60,914 bases of DNA from AM-0621 sp964386705 (GCA_964386705.1 CAYLTY010000020.1:1-60914), one strand, 5' to 3'. Positions 34,029 through 43,554 are shown, counted from the stretch's first letter. Notes: generated from the letters alone by a model not told the origin. Translations and numbers: made by a program.

Positions 34029-36143
34029 TCAGGACGTTCGTTTGAAACGCCTCAACACTTTGCCTGTCAGTGGCGCCTTCAGACGAACGGTCGTGCCTTT
34101 GCCGGGCGAGCTGACGACCTCCACCGTCCCGTTCAGAACATCCAGTCGCTTCTTCAAGTTACCCAGGCCGTAACCGCCGTCCGTCGGACCGGCAATAATA
34201 CCGGTGCCGTTGTCAGTGACTTCAATGTCGAAAACCCCGTGTTCGATCCGCACGATGATTTCCAGTTTGGAACCTCGACTGTGTCGCACGGCGTTGTACA
34301 GAGTCTCTTTGAACGACAGGAACACGTTCCGGCGCCAGGCCAGATCGACGAAGTAGATCGGTACCTGGTCAGGAGAAGTGAACTGCGTCTCATAGCCCTG
34401 CGTCATGCGGCTGTTGATGACGCGCATGCGACCGATGAACTCGTCGAGTCCTGTCGATAGCCCGCGCATCAGCCACAGAATGTCACGCATCGCATCGCCT
34501 GTCTCTAACGCGATCGTGCGAATCTCCTGAATATTGAGTTGAACTTCTTCAAAGTTGCCCTTCACGCCAAACGTCTGGCACAGCAGTGCAATCGTGCCCA
34601 GGTTGCTGCCAATGTCATCGTGCAGGTCGCTGGCGATCTGGCTGCGGAGGCGTTCGGTCTGCAACTGCAGGCGATGATGCTGCCGCCACACAACGAAGGC
34701 TACGAACGACGCCACTCCGAGCATCAAGGCACCTACGGCCCAGCGGGCACGCTGCCAGAAGCGGCTGACAGCCGCCTGAAACTTCTCGTCAGACAAAACT
34801 AGTTGCTCTTCAATGTCACGCCGCCGAGCGATCTGCGACAGCCATTCCACCGATGACGCCAGCTTGTGCGAACTGGAAAAGTCGTCCACCAGAAAAGCCG
34901 GGGACCAGCGTTGTCCGTATTCGGAACCCGCGGCATCAGAGACGTTGACGGGACGTCCCAGTGCCACATTCGTGTTCTCTGACCAGATCTGAATCTCAGC
35001 CAGCGCCAGGTAATTGGGAGCGTTGCGCGAATCCAGCACATTGGTGGTCAGTTTGACGTAACGACCAAACAAGGATCCCGACGGAAAGGGAAACCGAACA
35101 CCTGCCGCCGGTGCCACGTCGCCTCGGGAAAACGCCTGCCTGAGATCCGCTGGCAGCACCAGCGCCTGATTGGCTTCATGCTTGACCAGCACGTTTGAAA
35201 AATCACAAAGCGGCTGAGCGTCAGAGAAGTCGGCGTTGTTGGCGACTTCAATCCGGAAGCTCTGCGGCACTCCCCAGCCTGGAATGTCGGGCCGGTCCAC
35301 CGGCCGCGCCGGAATCAGACGCACCTCATCAATATGAAAGCCCCGCTGCAGATCGATCTCAATCCACTTTTCTTCGGTCGGCGAATCAGCCGCTGTGGAT
35401 AAGTAGCCATTGGTGCGGCTGACTTCGCGTGTGGTGGGCACGGGCAGAATGGAGATCTCATCGACGAGGTACTGCCTCGACCAGCGCGATTCCGCTTCAA
35501 TGGATGATGAGGCCGTCACCGGTCGCCACGACGCGACATTGCGGTCGCCGGAGATCACCATCAGCTCGCCCAACGCAAAGAAAGGGCTGAGTCCCGCCAC
35601 GGCCAGCTTGGTACAGGTAACTCGCACGTACCGGCCCTGCACGTTCAGACCAGCGAACTCACAGGGATACTTGCCCGGATTAGGGAAGTCTATCGAAGTC
35701 TGATCTGCCACCAGCGAGGACTGCCGGAATTCAGGGTCGACCGAAACCTGCACCCGGAAACGCAACGGAAATCCGTACCCGTTCTGCACGACGCTTTCCT
35801 GCACGATGCTCACCGGCACGAGAGCAATCGATTCGATATCGACCACGTGGCCCAGGTCCACCTGCACCCACTGCGGATCGAGGCTGGATTTCACGAACTG
35901 ACTGTGAAAGCCGGCACGTCCGCCTGTCTGCGCCGCGAATTCAGGCAAGACGCCCAGGCGGATGCGGTTGCTGCGACGCTCGAACAGCAGGTCTCCGATT
36001 TCCGGACTCAGGAACAACACAAAGTTATCCACCTCCGGATCTTTGTACCGATCCAGAGTCTGCGCTTCCGAACTGCTCACCATCAGCCAAAGCAGCGCAA
36101 TCGCGATGACAGCGGGATGTCTCAGCAGGCGGTTCAAGCGCAT
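34029..36143 (-). CDS. Sensor histidine kinase with tandem discoidin-like domains
   Basis: 704 residues from ATG 36143 (MRLNRLLRHPAVIAIALLWL), which gives a signal peptide. The periplasmic part (about 30-450) contains at least two F5/8 type C (discoidin)-like segments: PQWVQVDLGHVVDIESIALVP with GRYVRVTCTKLA, and EKWIEIDLQRGFHIDEVRLIP with GRYVKLTTNVL. A transmembrane helix (about WAVGALMLGVASFVAFVVW) leads to a HisKA_3 dimerisation helix, SQIASDLHDDIGSNLG, with phospho-accepting His508. A HATPase_c domain follows: NAVRHSRG, VTDNGTGI, GYGLGNLKKRL. The HisKA_3 class pairs with NarL-type regulators, which is what lies 67 bases downstream. Discoidin folds bind glycans or cell-surface ligands, so the signal is probably a polysaccharide. 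Confidence 0.9.
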   Translation of the reverse strand: MRLNRLLRHPAVIAIALLWLMVSSSEAQTLDRYKDPEVDNFVLFLSPEIGDLLFERRSNRIRLGVLPEFAAQTGGRAGFHSQFVKSSLDPQWVQVDLGHVVDIESIALVPVSIVQESVVQNGYGFPLRFRVQVSVDPEFRQSSLVADQTSIDFPNPGKYPCEFAGLNVQGRYVRVTCTKLAVAGLSPFFALGELMVISGDRNVASWRPVTASSSIEAESRWSRQYLVDEISILPVPTTREVSRTNGYLSTAADSPTEEKWIEIDLQRGFHIDEVRLIPARPVDRPDIPGWGVPQSFRIEVANNADFSDAQPLCDFSNVLVKHEANQALVLPADLRQAFSRGDVAPAAGVRFPFPSGSLFGRYVKLTTNVLDSRNAPNYLALAEIQIWSENTNVALGRPVNVSDAAGSEYGQRWSPAFLVDDFSSSHKLASSVEWLSQIARRRDIEEQLVLSDEKFQAAVSRFWQRARWAVGALMLGVASFVAFVVWRQHHRLQLQTERLRSQIASDLHDDIGSNLGTIALLCQTFGVKGNFEEVQLNIQEIRTIALETGDAMRDILWLMRGLSTGLDEFIGRMRVINSRMTQGYETQFTSPDQVPIYFVDLAWRRNVFLSFKETLYNAVRHSRGSKLEIIVRIEHGVFDIEVTDNGTGIIAGPTDGGYGLGNLKKRLDVLNGTVEVVSSPGKGTTVRLKAPLTGKVLRRFKRTS

Positions 36144-36324
36144 GATGGCGGTGGTCTTTTCTTTTTGAGCAGCAACTCTCATCTTGCCTGCACATCGTAC
36201 AGAATGCGACCGGCTGGCGGGGAACAAGTTCCCGAGTTCACGGCTTCATCATCCGGGTAACTCCACCGCCTCGCCAGCACCACTTGGCGGAACTCGTCGC
36301 GAGAAGGCTTCAAAGGGAATCAAT

Positions 36325-37443
36325 TTGTCACGTTTCGCGTACCACCTCGACCATCAGGATGCACATACCGCCGCTCGACTCGGACGCTGGGTCACGCCGC
36401 ACGGCCCGGTGGAAACGCCCGCCTTCATGCCGGTGGGGACTCAGGCTTCTGTGAAAGGACTGACCCCCGAACAACTGAAACGCGTCGGAGTCCAAAAAGT
36501 CCTGGCGAATACCTATCACCTCGCCCTGCGCCCCGGTTCGGAACTGGTTGCTGACATGGGCGGCCTACACGCCTTCATGAGTTGGGACGGTCCTATCCTG
36601 ACGGACAGCGGCGGATTTCAGGTGTTCAGCCTCGCTCAACTGCGACGCATGTCTGAAGACAGCGTCGTGTTCAAATCGCACCTGGACGGCAGCCTGTTTG
36701 AGCTAAGTCCTGAACGGGCAATGCGAATTCAGGAGCAGCTGGGTGCCGACTGCATCATGTGCCTCGACGAGTGCCCGCCCGCGGACGTTCCGCATGAGAA
36801 AGTGCTGGCAGCGGTGGATCTCACAACCCGCTGGGCGCGGCGTTGCCGCGATTCCCACCAGCGTTCCGATCAGGCCCTGTTTGGAATTGTCCAAGGCGCG
36901 ACCTTCCCGGATCTGCGCGAACGATCGGCCAAAGCATTACTCGAACTGGACTTCCCCGGCTACGCCATCGGAGGTTTGAGTGTCGGCGAGAGTCCAGAGC
37001 AGATGTACTCAGCTTTGGACGTCACCGTGCCGTTCCTGCCAGCAGATCGACCGCGCTACCTGATGGGCGTCGGGCGGCCGGAAGACCTACTTGAGGCTGT
37101 TTGTCGAGGCATTGATCTGTTCGATTGTGTTATGCCAACACGCAACGGTCGCAACGCCTTAGCCTTCACCAGTCGGGGCAAGGTGCGGCTGCGCAACGAA
37201 TCTCACAAGCGAGATTCGTCGCCGCTGGACCCCGAATGCGAATGTCCGACCTGCCAGCAGTTCTCACGGGCTTACCTGAGACACCTGTTCGCCGCGAAGG
37301 AGATGCTCGGGCCGATTCTGGTCTCGTGGCACAACATCGCATTTTACCAGAGGTTGCTGCGCGACCTGCGAGCTGCCATCCGCGAGGACCGGGCGGCTGA
37401 GTTCCGGGCGTCTCAACTTGCCCGGTGGGGAAGCGATTCCTAA
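36325..37443 (+). CDS. tgt: tRNA-guanine transglycosylase
   Basis: 372 residues if started at TTG 36325 (reading SRFAYHLDHQD), which has AAGGGA upstream and matches the usual Tgt length. No ATG fits; the next one upstream would add 47 unrelated residues. Key residues are Asp94 in LTDSGGFQVFSL (base recognition), GIVQGATF, GYAIGGLSVGE and the nucleophile Asp267 in LFDCVMPTRNGRN. The zinc site is CECPTCQQF plus a downstream His (SWHN). It exchanges G34 for preQ1 in tRNAs with GUN anticodons during queuosine synthesis. The order tgt-yajC-secD(F) is widely conserved in bacteria and is kept here. Confidence 0.95.
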   Translation: MSRFAYHLDHQDAHTAARLGRWVTPHGPVETPAFMPVGTQASVKGLTPEQLKRVGVQKVLANTYHLALRPGSELVADMGGLHAFMSWDGPILTDSGGFQVFSLAQLRRMSEDSVVFKSHLDGSLFELSPERAMRIQEQLGADCIMCLDECPPADVPHEKVLAAVDLTTRWARRCRDSHQRSDQALFGIVQGATFPDLRERSAKALLELDFPGYAIGGLSVGESPEQMYSALDVTVPFLPADRPRYLMGVGRPEDLLEAVCRGIDLFDCVMPTRNGRNALAFTSRGKVRLRNESHKRDSSPLDPECECPTCQQFSRAYLRHLFAAKEMLGPILVSWHNIAFYQRLLRDLRAAIREDRAAEFRASQLARWGSDS

Positions 37444-37644
37444 TCTACGGCCCCTTACCCGCTGGATCTTGCACAGCGGCGCCCGTTGGTGCGCCCGCTT
37501 ACCGTCGATGCTTTGGCAGTCGTTTTGTACGACTGTTCGCTCACGATCAAATCTGGTGGGATTTCTTGATCGTTTTCGCGATCACGGCGTTCAGCCTCGC
37601 ATTGATGCCGTTTCGCGATTCATTGGCACGACAGATTTGTATCT

Positions 37645-37995
37645 ATGTTCGAACTCCTGGCGTTTCTGAATCTGCTGGCTGCTGAAGAGCGGCGTGAGCC
37701 TGGTTGGCAGGCCATGCTCGTCTTCTTCGGCCCGGTCGTGGTGCTCTTCTATTTCATGGTCCTGCGACCAGCGACTAATGAGCGGAAGAAGCAGACCGAC
37801 ATGCTGAACGCGTTAAAGAAGAATGACCGAGTCGTGACGATCGGTGGAATTCTTGGAACCGTGGCCAACATCTCGGACGACAAGAACGAGGTCACAATAA
37901 GGTGTGAAGATAATGTCCGTATCAAGTTTCTGCGGAGCTCGATCAGCCGCATCTTGACGGACGAGAAGAAAGACGAATCGCCCGCCAAGAGCTGA
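37645..37995 (+). CDS. yajC: Preprotein translocase subunit YajC
   Basis: 116 residues. The single transmembrane helix (about 22-40, AMLVFFGPVVVLFYFMVLRP) is followed by the family signature RPATNERKKQTDMLNALKKND and VVTIGGILGTVANI. The short tail is acidic and lysine-rich. YajC forms a membrane complex with SecD and SecF that supports Sec-dependent export. The N-terminal residues before the helix include a small extension (MFELLAFLNLLAAEERREPG). It sits 60 bases upstream of secDF and is expected to be co-transcribed with it. Confidence 0.95.
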   Translation: MFELLAFLNLLAAEERREPGWQAMLVFFGPVVVLFYFMVLRPATNERKKQTDMLNALKKNDRVVTIGGILGTVANISDDKNEVTIRCEDNVRIKFLRSSISRILTDEKKDESPAKS

Positions 37996-38055
37996 GTGTT
38001 TGCTCGCCCTGGTGGTCTCGATGATTCATTGCCATAGCGCAAAGGACTGAGTTCG

Positions 38056-41000
38056 ATGTTGGAACTGCTCGCGCAAACGTCTCAGATGACCGCCGCTCAA
38101 CAAGCGGTGGCACCGCAATCGGCCAATGGATTGGTCATCTTTGCCTTGTTCCTGATGATCCTGATTGTCCCTCAGATTATCGGGTACTTTGTCTGCAAAT
38201 GGCTGAAGAGTCCGGATCTCACGGAGCGGTTCGCCGCCGTGCTGACTGCGGTTCTGGCTGCCGTTACGCCGATGGCGTACCAACTGGTGACCTACCCCGA
38301 TAAGTCGTTCGGCGACCTGTTCCGCCTCGGCGTGGACCTCGCCGGCGGTACGAACCTCGTCTACCAGATCGTGCCGGGCGAGCGCGAGAAGATTGAACAG
38401 GCTGGCGAGAAGAGCTTTGACCAGATCATGAACAATCTGGTCGGTGCCGTCTCCCGTCGTGCCAACCCGTCCGGTGCGGAAGACGTCACCGTGCGTCGCG
38501 TTGGTCAGGACCGCGTGGAAGTGATCGTCCCTGGTGCCGATCAGGCTTACATCGAAGAGATGAAGCGACGCATCGGCGAAGCAGGCACGCTGGAATTCGA
38601 GATCCTCGCCACCAACGGCTATGCCGAACACAAGCGTCTGATCCAGCGAGCTCGAACTCTGCCCGACAACCAGGACACGCTGCTCGACGGCAAGACTCCC
38701 ATCGCTCGCTGGGTTGAGCAACAGCCCGGAGCCAACATCGGCGTTGGTGGCGGATCAACACTCGCTGCCGAACAACGCGAAATCACTCGTGATAATAAGA
38801 AGATCCTGCAGTGGCTCCTGGCACTCACCCCAGAAGAGGGACGTGTGACCGGCGATCTACTGGTGCGGGCAACTCCGCAGATCGATTCACGTACGGCTGA
38901 ACCGTCCGTGGGCTTCTTGTTCGATTCTCGTGGTGCCCTGCGGTTCCTCGAACTGACCACCAAGTACCGCCCGCTGAAGGATGAAAGTAAGTTCCGGCTG
39001 GCGGTCGTGCTGAACGGCATGATTCAGTCCGCTCCTCAGCTCCTGCAGCCCATCGGCAGCCAGGGTCAGATCACAGGCAACTTCACGCAGCAGGAAGTTC
39101 AGAGTTTGGTGGATATCCTGAATGCTGGTGCATTGGATGTTCCTCTCGATAAGACGCCCGTCAGCGAATTCACCATCAGCCCGTTGCTCGGCCAGGACGT
39201 CCGCACGAAGGGTATCAACGCCTGCATCGGATCCGCAGTGGTCGTCTTCCTGTTCATGGCGATCTATTACCGCCTGTCCGGTCTGATCGCCAACTTAAGC
39301 CTCATGCTCAATATCTTCCTGACGGTGGCCATCATGGTCTTCGTGCAGGCGAGCTTCACTCTGCCCGGCCTGGCCGGTCTGGCACTGACAATCGGTATGG
39401 CTGTTGATGCCAACATTCTGATTTACGAACGCATGCGTGAAGAAGTGGTGCGAGGCGCCAGCATCAAGATGGCAATCTTCAATGGCTTCGACAAAGCCTT
39501 CTCCGCCATCTTTGACTCGAATGTCACGACCCTGATCTCAGCCGTGATTCTTTACATGGTCGGTACCGATCAGGTGAAAGGCTTCGCGGTGACGCTGTTC
39601 GTCGGCATCGCCACCTCCATGTTCTGTTCGCTCTACTTCGGCCGTCTAGTGTTTGAGCTTTTAGAGCGGAGGCGAATCCTCAAGACGCTCAACATGATGG
39701 AAGCCATCAAGACGCCGTCCCTGAACTTCCTCAGCAAGATCAAGCTCGCCGCAATCGCATCGCTGGTAGTGATCGGTGTGTCGCTCGGTATCGCCATCAA
39801 TCGCGGAAAAGAAAACTTCGACATCGACTTCCGCGGCGGAACAATGATCACGGTGCAGTTCAACGAGCCGAAGAAGAGTGACGAGTTCAAGGAGAAGCTG
39901 AACGAGAAGTTTGGTTCTTCTCTGTCGCTGGAACAGTTGACCGTGCCCGGTGAAGCCGGTGATGCCAGCACTCGCTGGCGCATCCGCGTCACGAACGAGG
40001 ACCCCAAGCAGGTTTCTAACGATCTGGCGACAGTACTGGAGCCCTTCGGTCTGCGCAAGATCACGGTTAAGTCGTCCGAGTTGACGGTTATTCCCGAAGC
40101 CACAGAAGAGGAGAAGAAGACACTCAGCGACCGCCAACTGGCGTTCCAGGGTGGCAGTGAGTTCAAGCTGACCTTCAGCGAACCCGTGAGCGCCACGACT
40201 GCACGGCAAGCCATCGTGGACGGTGTTGGTGAACTTCCTAATGGCAAGGAGAAGTACAAGGGCGCTGGCGACATGATGGACGTCGTCGGGGCCAGCACCG
40301 CTGAGAATGCATCGAAGGCCGGCGAAGTCCAGCGCTTCTTGGAAATCAACGTCAAGGTCCGCAAGGACATCCCGAAGGAAGAACTTGCCACCGCGCTGGC
40401 AACTGTCGAGAAGAAGATGGCCAGCACGCCGCTCTTCGAAGAACTGACGAACTTCTCCAGTGCCGTCGGTGAGCAGACTCAACAGCAGGCCTTGCTGGCC
40501 ATCGGCCTCAGCCTGGTCTCCATTCTGATCTACGTCTGGTTCCGCTTTGACAGTTGGTCTTACGGCATCGGCGCAATCGTGGCTCTGTTCCACGACGTGG
40601 TGATCGCCGCGCTGGCACTGCCAGTAGCTGCAGTTCTCTCAGGTACGCCGATTGGCGCCATCTTCGGACTGGAAGACTTCAAGGTAAACCTGCCCGTCAT
40701 CGCAGCTCTACTGACGATCGTTGGCTTCTCGATCAACGACACCATCGTCATCTTTGACCGCGTCCGCGAAATCAAAGGTAAGAGCCCCAAGCTGACTCGG
40801 GACATGGTCAACCTGGCTCTGAACCAGACGTTGTCACGCACGATTCTGACGTCGCTGACCACCGGAATGACGACGCTTGTGTTGTACCTGCTGGGTGGTG
40901 AATCCATTCACGGCTTCACCTTCTGCATGTTGATCGGCTTCATCTCCGGCGTTTACAGCACGATCTACATCGCCAGCCCGGTGATGCTGTGGGTCATCGA

Positions 41001-41061
41001 CATGGAACAACGTCGTAAGGACGCCAAGTTGACCAGGAAGCCCGCCGTGGCCAAGAGGTAA
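38056..41061 (+). CDS. secDF: Fused SecD-SecF protein-export membrane protein
   Basis: 1001 residues. The SecD half (about 1-560) starts with two hydrophobic segments, then LGVDLAGGTNLVYQI, the periplasmic P1 domain, and the membrane part with GLAGLALTIGMAVDANILIYERMREE. The SecF half (about 570-1001) begins again with a helix and FDIDFRGGTMITVQF, and ends with the matching TIVGFSINDTIVIFDRVREI block. Most bacteria encode SecD and SecF separately; the fused form is known from several phyla including Bacillus and planctomycetes. The periplasmic domain of the SecF half is unusually large (about 150 residues with charged insertions). It uses the proton gradient to pull exported proteins. A terminator follows 34 bases after the stop. 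Confidence 0.95.
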   Translation: MLELLAQTSQMTAAQQAVAPQSANGLVIFALFLMILIVPQIIGYFVCKWLKSPDLTERFAAVLTAVLAAVTPMAYQLVTYPDKSFGDLFRLGVDLAGGTNLVYQIVPGEREKIEQAGEKSFDQIMNNLVGAVSRRANPSGAEDVTVRRVGQDRVEVIVPGADQAYIEEMKRRIGEAGTLEFEILATNGYAEHKRLIQRARTLPDNQDTLLDGKTPIARWVEQQPGANIGVGGGSTLAAEQREITRDNKKILQWLLALTPEEGRVTGDLLVRATPQIDSRTAEPSVGFLFDSRGALRFLELTTKYRPLKDESKFRLAVVLNGMIQSAPQLLQPIGSQGQITGNFTQQEVQSLVDILNAGALDVPLDKTPVSEFTISPLLGQDVRTKGINACIGSAVVVFLFMAIYYRLSGLIANLSLMLNIFLTVAIMVFVQASFTLPGLAGLALTIGMAVDANILIYERMREEVVRGASIKMAIFNGFDKAFSAIFDSNVTTLISAVILYMVGTDQVKGFAVTLFVGIATSMFCSLYFGRLVFELLERRRILKTLNMMEAIKTPSLNFLSKIKLAAIASLVVIGVSLGIAINRGKENFDIDFRGGTMITVQFNEPKKSDEFKEKLNEKFGSSLSLEQLTVPGEAGDASTRWRIRVTNEDPKQVSNDLATVLEPFGLRKITVKSSELTVIPEATEEEKKTLSDRQLAFQGGSEFKLTFSEPVSATTARQAIVDGVGELPNGKEKYKGAGDMMDVVGASTAENASKAGEVQRFLEINVKVRKDIPKEELATALATVEKKMASTPLFEELTNFSSAVGEQTQQQALLAIGLSLVSILIYVWFRFDSWSYGIGAIVALFHDVVIAALALPVAAVLSGTPIGAIFGLEDFKVNLPVIAALLTIVGFSINDTIVIFDRVREIKGKSPKLTRDMVNLALNQTLSRTILTSLTTGMTTLVLYLLGGESIHGFTFCMLIGFISGVYSTIYIASPVMLWVIDMEQRRKDAKLTRKPAVAKR

Positions 41062-41094
41062 GCTCTGCATCAACCGCTGAGCTTTGCAGTCTAC

Positions 41095-41139
41095 GAAAAA
41101 AGCCGCTGATCAATGTTGATCAGCGGCTCTTTGTTTTTG
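41095..41139 (+). terminator. Intrinsic terminator after secDF
   Basis: A perfect 12-base-pair stem (41101-41112 with 41117-41128) around a 4-base loop, preceded by AAAAA and followed by a T-rich run (CTCTTTGTTTTT). It ends the tgt-yajC-secDF unit and may also serve the convergent asnS gene. Confidence 0.9.
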
Positions 41140-41157
41140 CAAAGCGGATGCAGGTCA

Positions 41158-41197
41158 GACAATCCTGTCCGCCGAAACACTGGCGGACAGGATTGTC
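41158..41197. repeat. Extragenic palindrome (GACAATCCTGTCCGCC)
   Basis: A perfect 16-base inverted repeat, GACAATCCTGTCCGCC (41158-41173) and its complement (41182-41197), with an 8-base loop. It sits between convergent genes just beyond the secDF terminator. It shares the GGACA/TGTCC core with the element at 29293. Confidence 0.8.
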
Positions 41198-41261
41198 CGC
41201 CCTGCAACTTGTCGCCAATAGCCCCTCAAACACAGCTCTGCAGCGAGGACGGGCCCGAGGT

Positions 41262-42650
41262 TCAGAAGTCGGCGCTTTTGGGTACTCGGTGGAACGGAAT
41301 GCAGTCGCGAATGTTGACCATGCCGGTCACCAGTTGAATCAATCGCTCAAACCCCAGTCCGAAACCAGCGTGAGGCACAGTGCCGTAGCGTCGCAGATCA
41401 ACGTACCACCAATAGTCGGCGGGATTGAGGCCGCATTCCTTCATGCGCAGTTCCAGCACGTCGAGTCGTTCCTCGCGCTGACTGCCGCCGATGATTTCTC
41501 CGACGCGAGGCACGAGCACGTCCATCGCCCGCACAGTCTTTCCGTCCTCGTTGCAGCGCATGTAGAACGGCTTCAGCGTGCGCGGGTAGTTGAACAGAAT
41601 CACCGGTTGCTTGAAGTGTTGTTCGGTGAGGAATCGCTCGTGCTCGGACTGCAGGTCACCGCCCCACGCAATCGGGTATTCCCACTTCTGACCGCTCTTC
41701 TCCAAGATGTCGATGGCCTCGGTGTACGAGAGGCGAATGAACTCGTGGTCGAGGATGTTGCGGAGTGTGGCAATCACCGTCGTGTCGATGCGTTCGTTGA
41801 AGAACTGCATGTCGTCCGCGCGGCGTTCCATGATGCGACCGACAACGTGCTTGATGAACGCTTCGGCCAGCGCCATGTTGTCGTCGAGGTCATAGAACGG
41901 CATCTCCGGTTCGACCATCCAGAACTCAGCGAGATGGCGAGTCGTATTCGAGTTCTCAGCTCGGAAAGTCGGTCCGAACGTGTAGCAGTCACCTACCGAG
42001 CACGCGAAGATTTCCGCTTCGAGCTGACCGCTCACCGTCAGCGAAGCGTGCTTGCCGAAGAAGTCGTGATTGAAGTCGACCTCGCCGCCGGACTTGGCCA
42101 GCTTGTGCAGGTCCATCGTCGTCACCGAAAACATCTGCCCGGCGCCTTCGCAGTCGCTCGTGGTGATGATCGGCGTCTGCACGTAGTTAAAGCCGCGTTC
42201 CTGAAAGAATTCATGAATGGCCGCTGAGGCCGCATTCCGGACACGAGCAATCGCCCCGAACGTATTCGTGCGCGGCCGCAGATGCGCGATCTCACGGAGA
42301 AACTCGAAGCTGTGTTGCTTCTTCTGCAGCGGGTAAGTCTCAGCGTCGGCCTTGCCCAGCAGCTCCAACTTCTGAGCCAGCAGTTCCACGCGCTGCTTCG
42401 CACCTTGCGACGCTTTGACTTCACCAGTCACGGACAGGCTGGCACCGGTGGTCACTTCCTTAATGTGTTCGTAGCCCGGCACGTTCGCATCGACGACGAT
42501 CTGCAGCCCCGAGAAGCAACTGCCGTCGTACAGTTCCACGAACGAAAAGCCCTGCTTGGAATCGCGGCGAGTCCTCACCCAGCCGCGGACGTTGACAATA
42601 GATCCGGGTTCCGATGTTTGCAGGACATGATTGATGCGTGTGCGGCTCAT
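41262..42650 (-). CDS. asnS: Asparaginyl-tRNA synthetase
   Basis: 462 residues from ATG 42650 (MSRTRINHVL). The N-terminal OB-fold anticodon-binding domain (about 17-110: VNVRGWVRTRRDSKQ, FSFVELYDGSCF) is followed by a class II catalytic domain with motif 2 FRAENSNTTRHLAEF and motif 3 GFGLGFERLIQLVTG. The features FMVEPEM-like (FWMVEPEMPF) and HRVP at the C-terminus (IPFHRVPKSADF) mark it as AsnRS rather than AspRS. It charges tRNA-Asn with asparagine directly in the cytoplasm. The gene is monocistronic by context, convergent with secDF and divergent from the next gene. Confidence 0.96.
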   Translation of the reverse strand: MSRTRINHVLQTSEPGSIVNVRGWVRTRRDSKQGFSFVELYDGSCFSGLQIVVDANVPGYEHIKEVTTGASLSVTGEVKASQGAKQRVELLAQKLELLGKADAETYPLQKKQHSFEFLREIAHLRPRTNTFGAIARVRNAASAAIHEFFQERGFNYVQTPIITTSDCEGAGQMFSVTTMDLHKLAKSGGEVDFNHDFFGKHASLTVSGQLEAEIFACSVGDCYTFGPTFRAENSNTTRHLAEFWMVEPEMPFYDLDDNMALAEAFIKHVVGRIMERRADDMQFFNERIDTTVIATLRNILDHEFIRLSYTEAIDILEKSGQKWEYPIAWGGDLQSEHERFLTEQHFKQPVILFNYPRTLKPFYMRCNEDGKTVRAMDVLVPRVGEIIGGSQREERLDVLELRMKECGLNPADYWWYVDLRRYGTVPHAGFGLGFERLIQLVTGMVNIRDCIPFHRVPKSADF

Positions 42651-42930
42651 GAGGGTGACTCCAATCCGTTGATATCCTGAAGCGGTGACCGCCGTGTTTT
42701 GCCAGAAACTCTGCCGGAGCGGAACGTTAGGCACTGGGCCCGGTCGCGCGAATAGGCATCGTCGTCCGGGACGATAGCAGGTCGACGCCTCGACCCCGAA
42801 TAATCGTTAAAGACGGAGCCCTCGAATTGCCGATACTGGCGACGAGGCTTCGTATCTCGCGTGGGCAAGCTGCGCTTGGACGAAGCCGACTGCCACGAGC
42901 AAACACCAAGACGATTCAGGACGGCTGCCC

Positions 42931-43467
42931 ATGAGTTCGACGGAGAAAGCCGAACAGTTACGGCTGGGGTTCCTCACCGCTGTCGAGTCGCGCGACCGCG
43001 CGTATGTCGGCGGATTACTGGTCACCGACAGCTTCGGCCGACCGCTCGAGTTTCAATGCACGACGCCCGTTAAACCGAACCGCACTCAGGAACTGCTCTA
43101 CGGTCCGACCCTGGTGCCGTTCATCCTGGGCGAACTGCTGGGCAAGACGCTGATTGAGAAGGTCGGCGTCAAACCCAAGCTGGTCTTCGTGGACCGACTG
43201 GAAGTCCTGCAGCTTCGAACCTGCATCAACGTGCCCGTGCTATGCCTGCTGGACAAGTCCCGAAAGGCGCCTGATTCACAACCCACAGTCGAACTCGGCA
43301 AGCATCACTTCGCCCTGCATATTGACTACGACTCTGATCGAGACGTTGTGAAGAAAGCAGCCGCACAACTCGGCCCCGATTCCGACATGAAGGAACCACT
43401 GGATCGAGTCAGCGACGCCCTGAAAGAAACCATGGCCACCATCACCGGCCAACCGAGAGTTGCCTAG
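42931..43467 (+). CDS. Protein of unknown function (planctomycete-type)
   Basis: 178 residues from ATG 42931, with AGGA nine bases upstream. It appears to be a single globular alpha/beta domain: RAYVGGLLVTDSFGRPLEFQ, then TLVPFILGELLGKTLIEKV and KLVFVDRLEVLQLR, followed by a charged C-terminal helix. There is no signal peptide or membrane helix. The GGLLVTDSFGRPLEFQ region recalls small planctomycete proteins annotated only as hypothetical. I cannot assign a function. It is followed by a repeat-rich 270-base gap. Confidence 0.78.
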   Translation: MSSTEKAEQLRLGFLTAVESRDRAYVGGLLVTDSFGRPLEFQCTTPVKPNRTQELLYGPTLVPFILGELLGKTLIEKVGVKPKLVFVDRLEVLQLRTCINVPVLCLLDKSRKAPDSQPTVELGKHHFALHIDYDSDRDVVKKAAAQLGPDSDMKEPLDRVSDALKETMATITGQPRVA

Positions 43468-43470
43468 TAG

Positions 43471-43510
43471 ATTGAACAGAAGGTCGCAAAGAGCGCGAAG
43501 AAAGGAATGA
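43471..43510 (+). repeat. GxxExxY-associated repeat, copy a (forward)
   Basis: Contains GAACAGAAGGTCGCAAAGAG followed by CGCGAAGAAA. It is one of four copies flanking the GxxExxY gene; this copy is forward, just after the preceding gene's stop. Confidence 0.75.
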
Positions 43511-43554
43511 AGACTGGATTGAACTGAGTGATCGCCCACACGCGAACTTACTCG

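Noticed and set aside
37425..37685. Open frame of 86 residues between tgt and yajC
   Set aside because: It overlaps the 3' end of tgt and the start of yajC in another frame, has no ribosome binding site and no recognisable composition.
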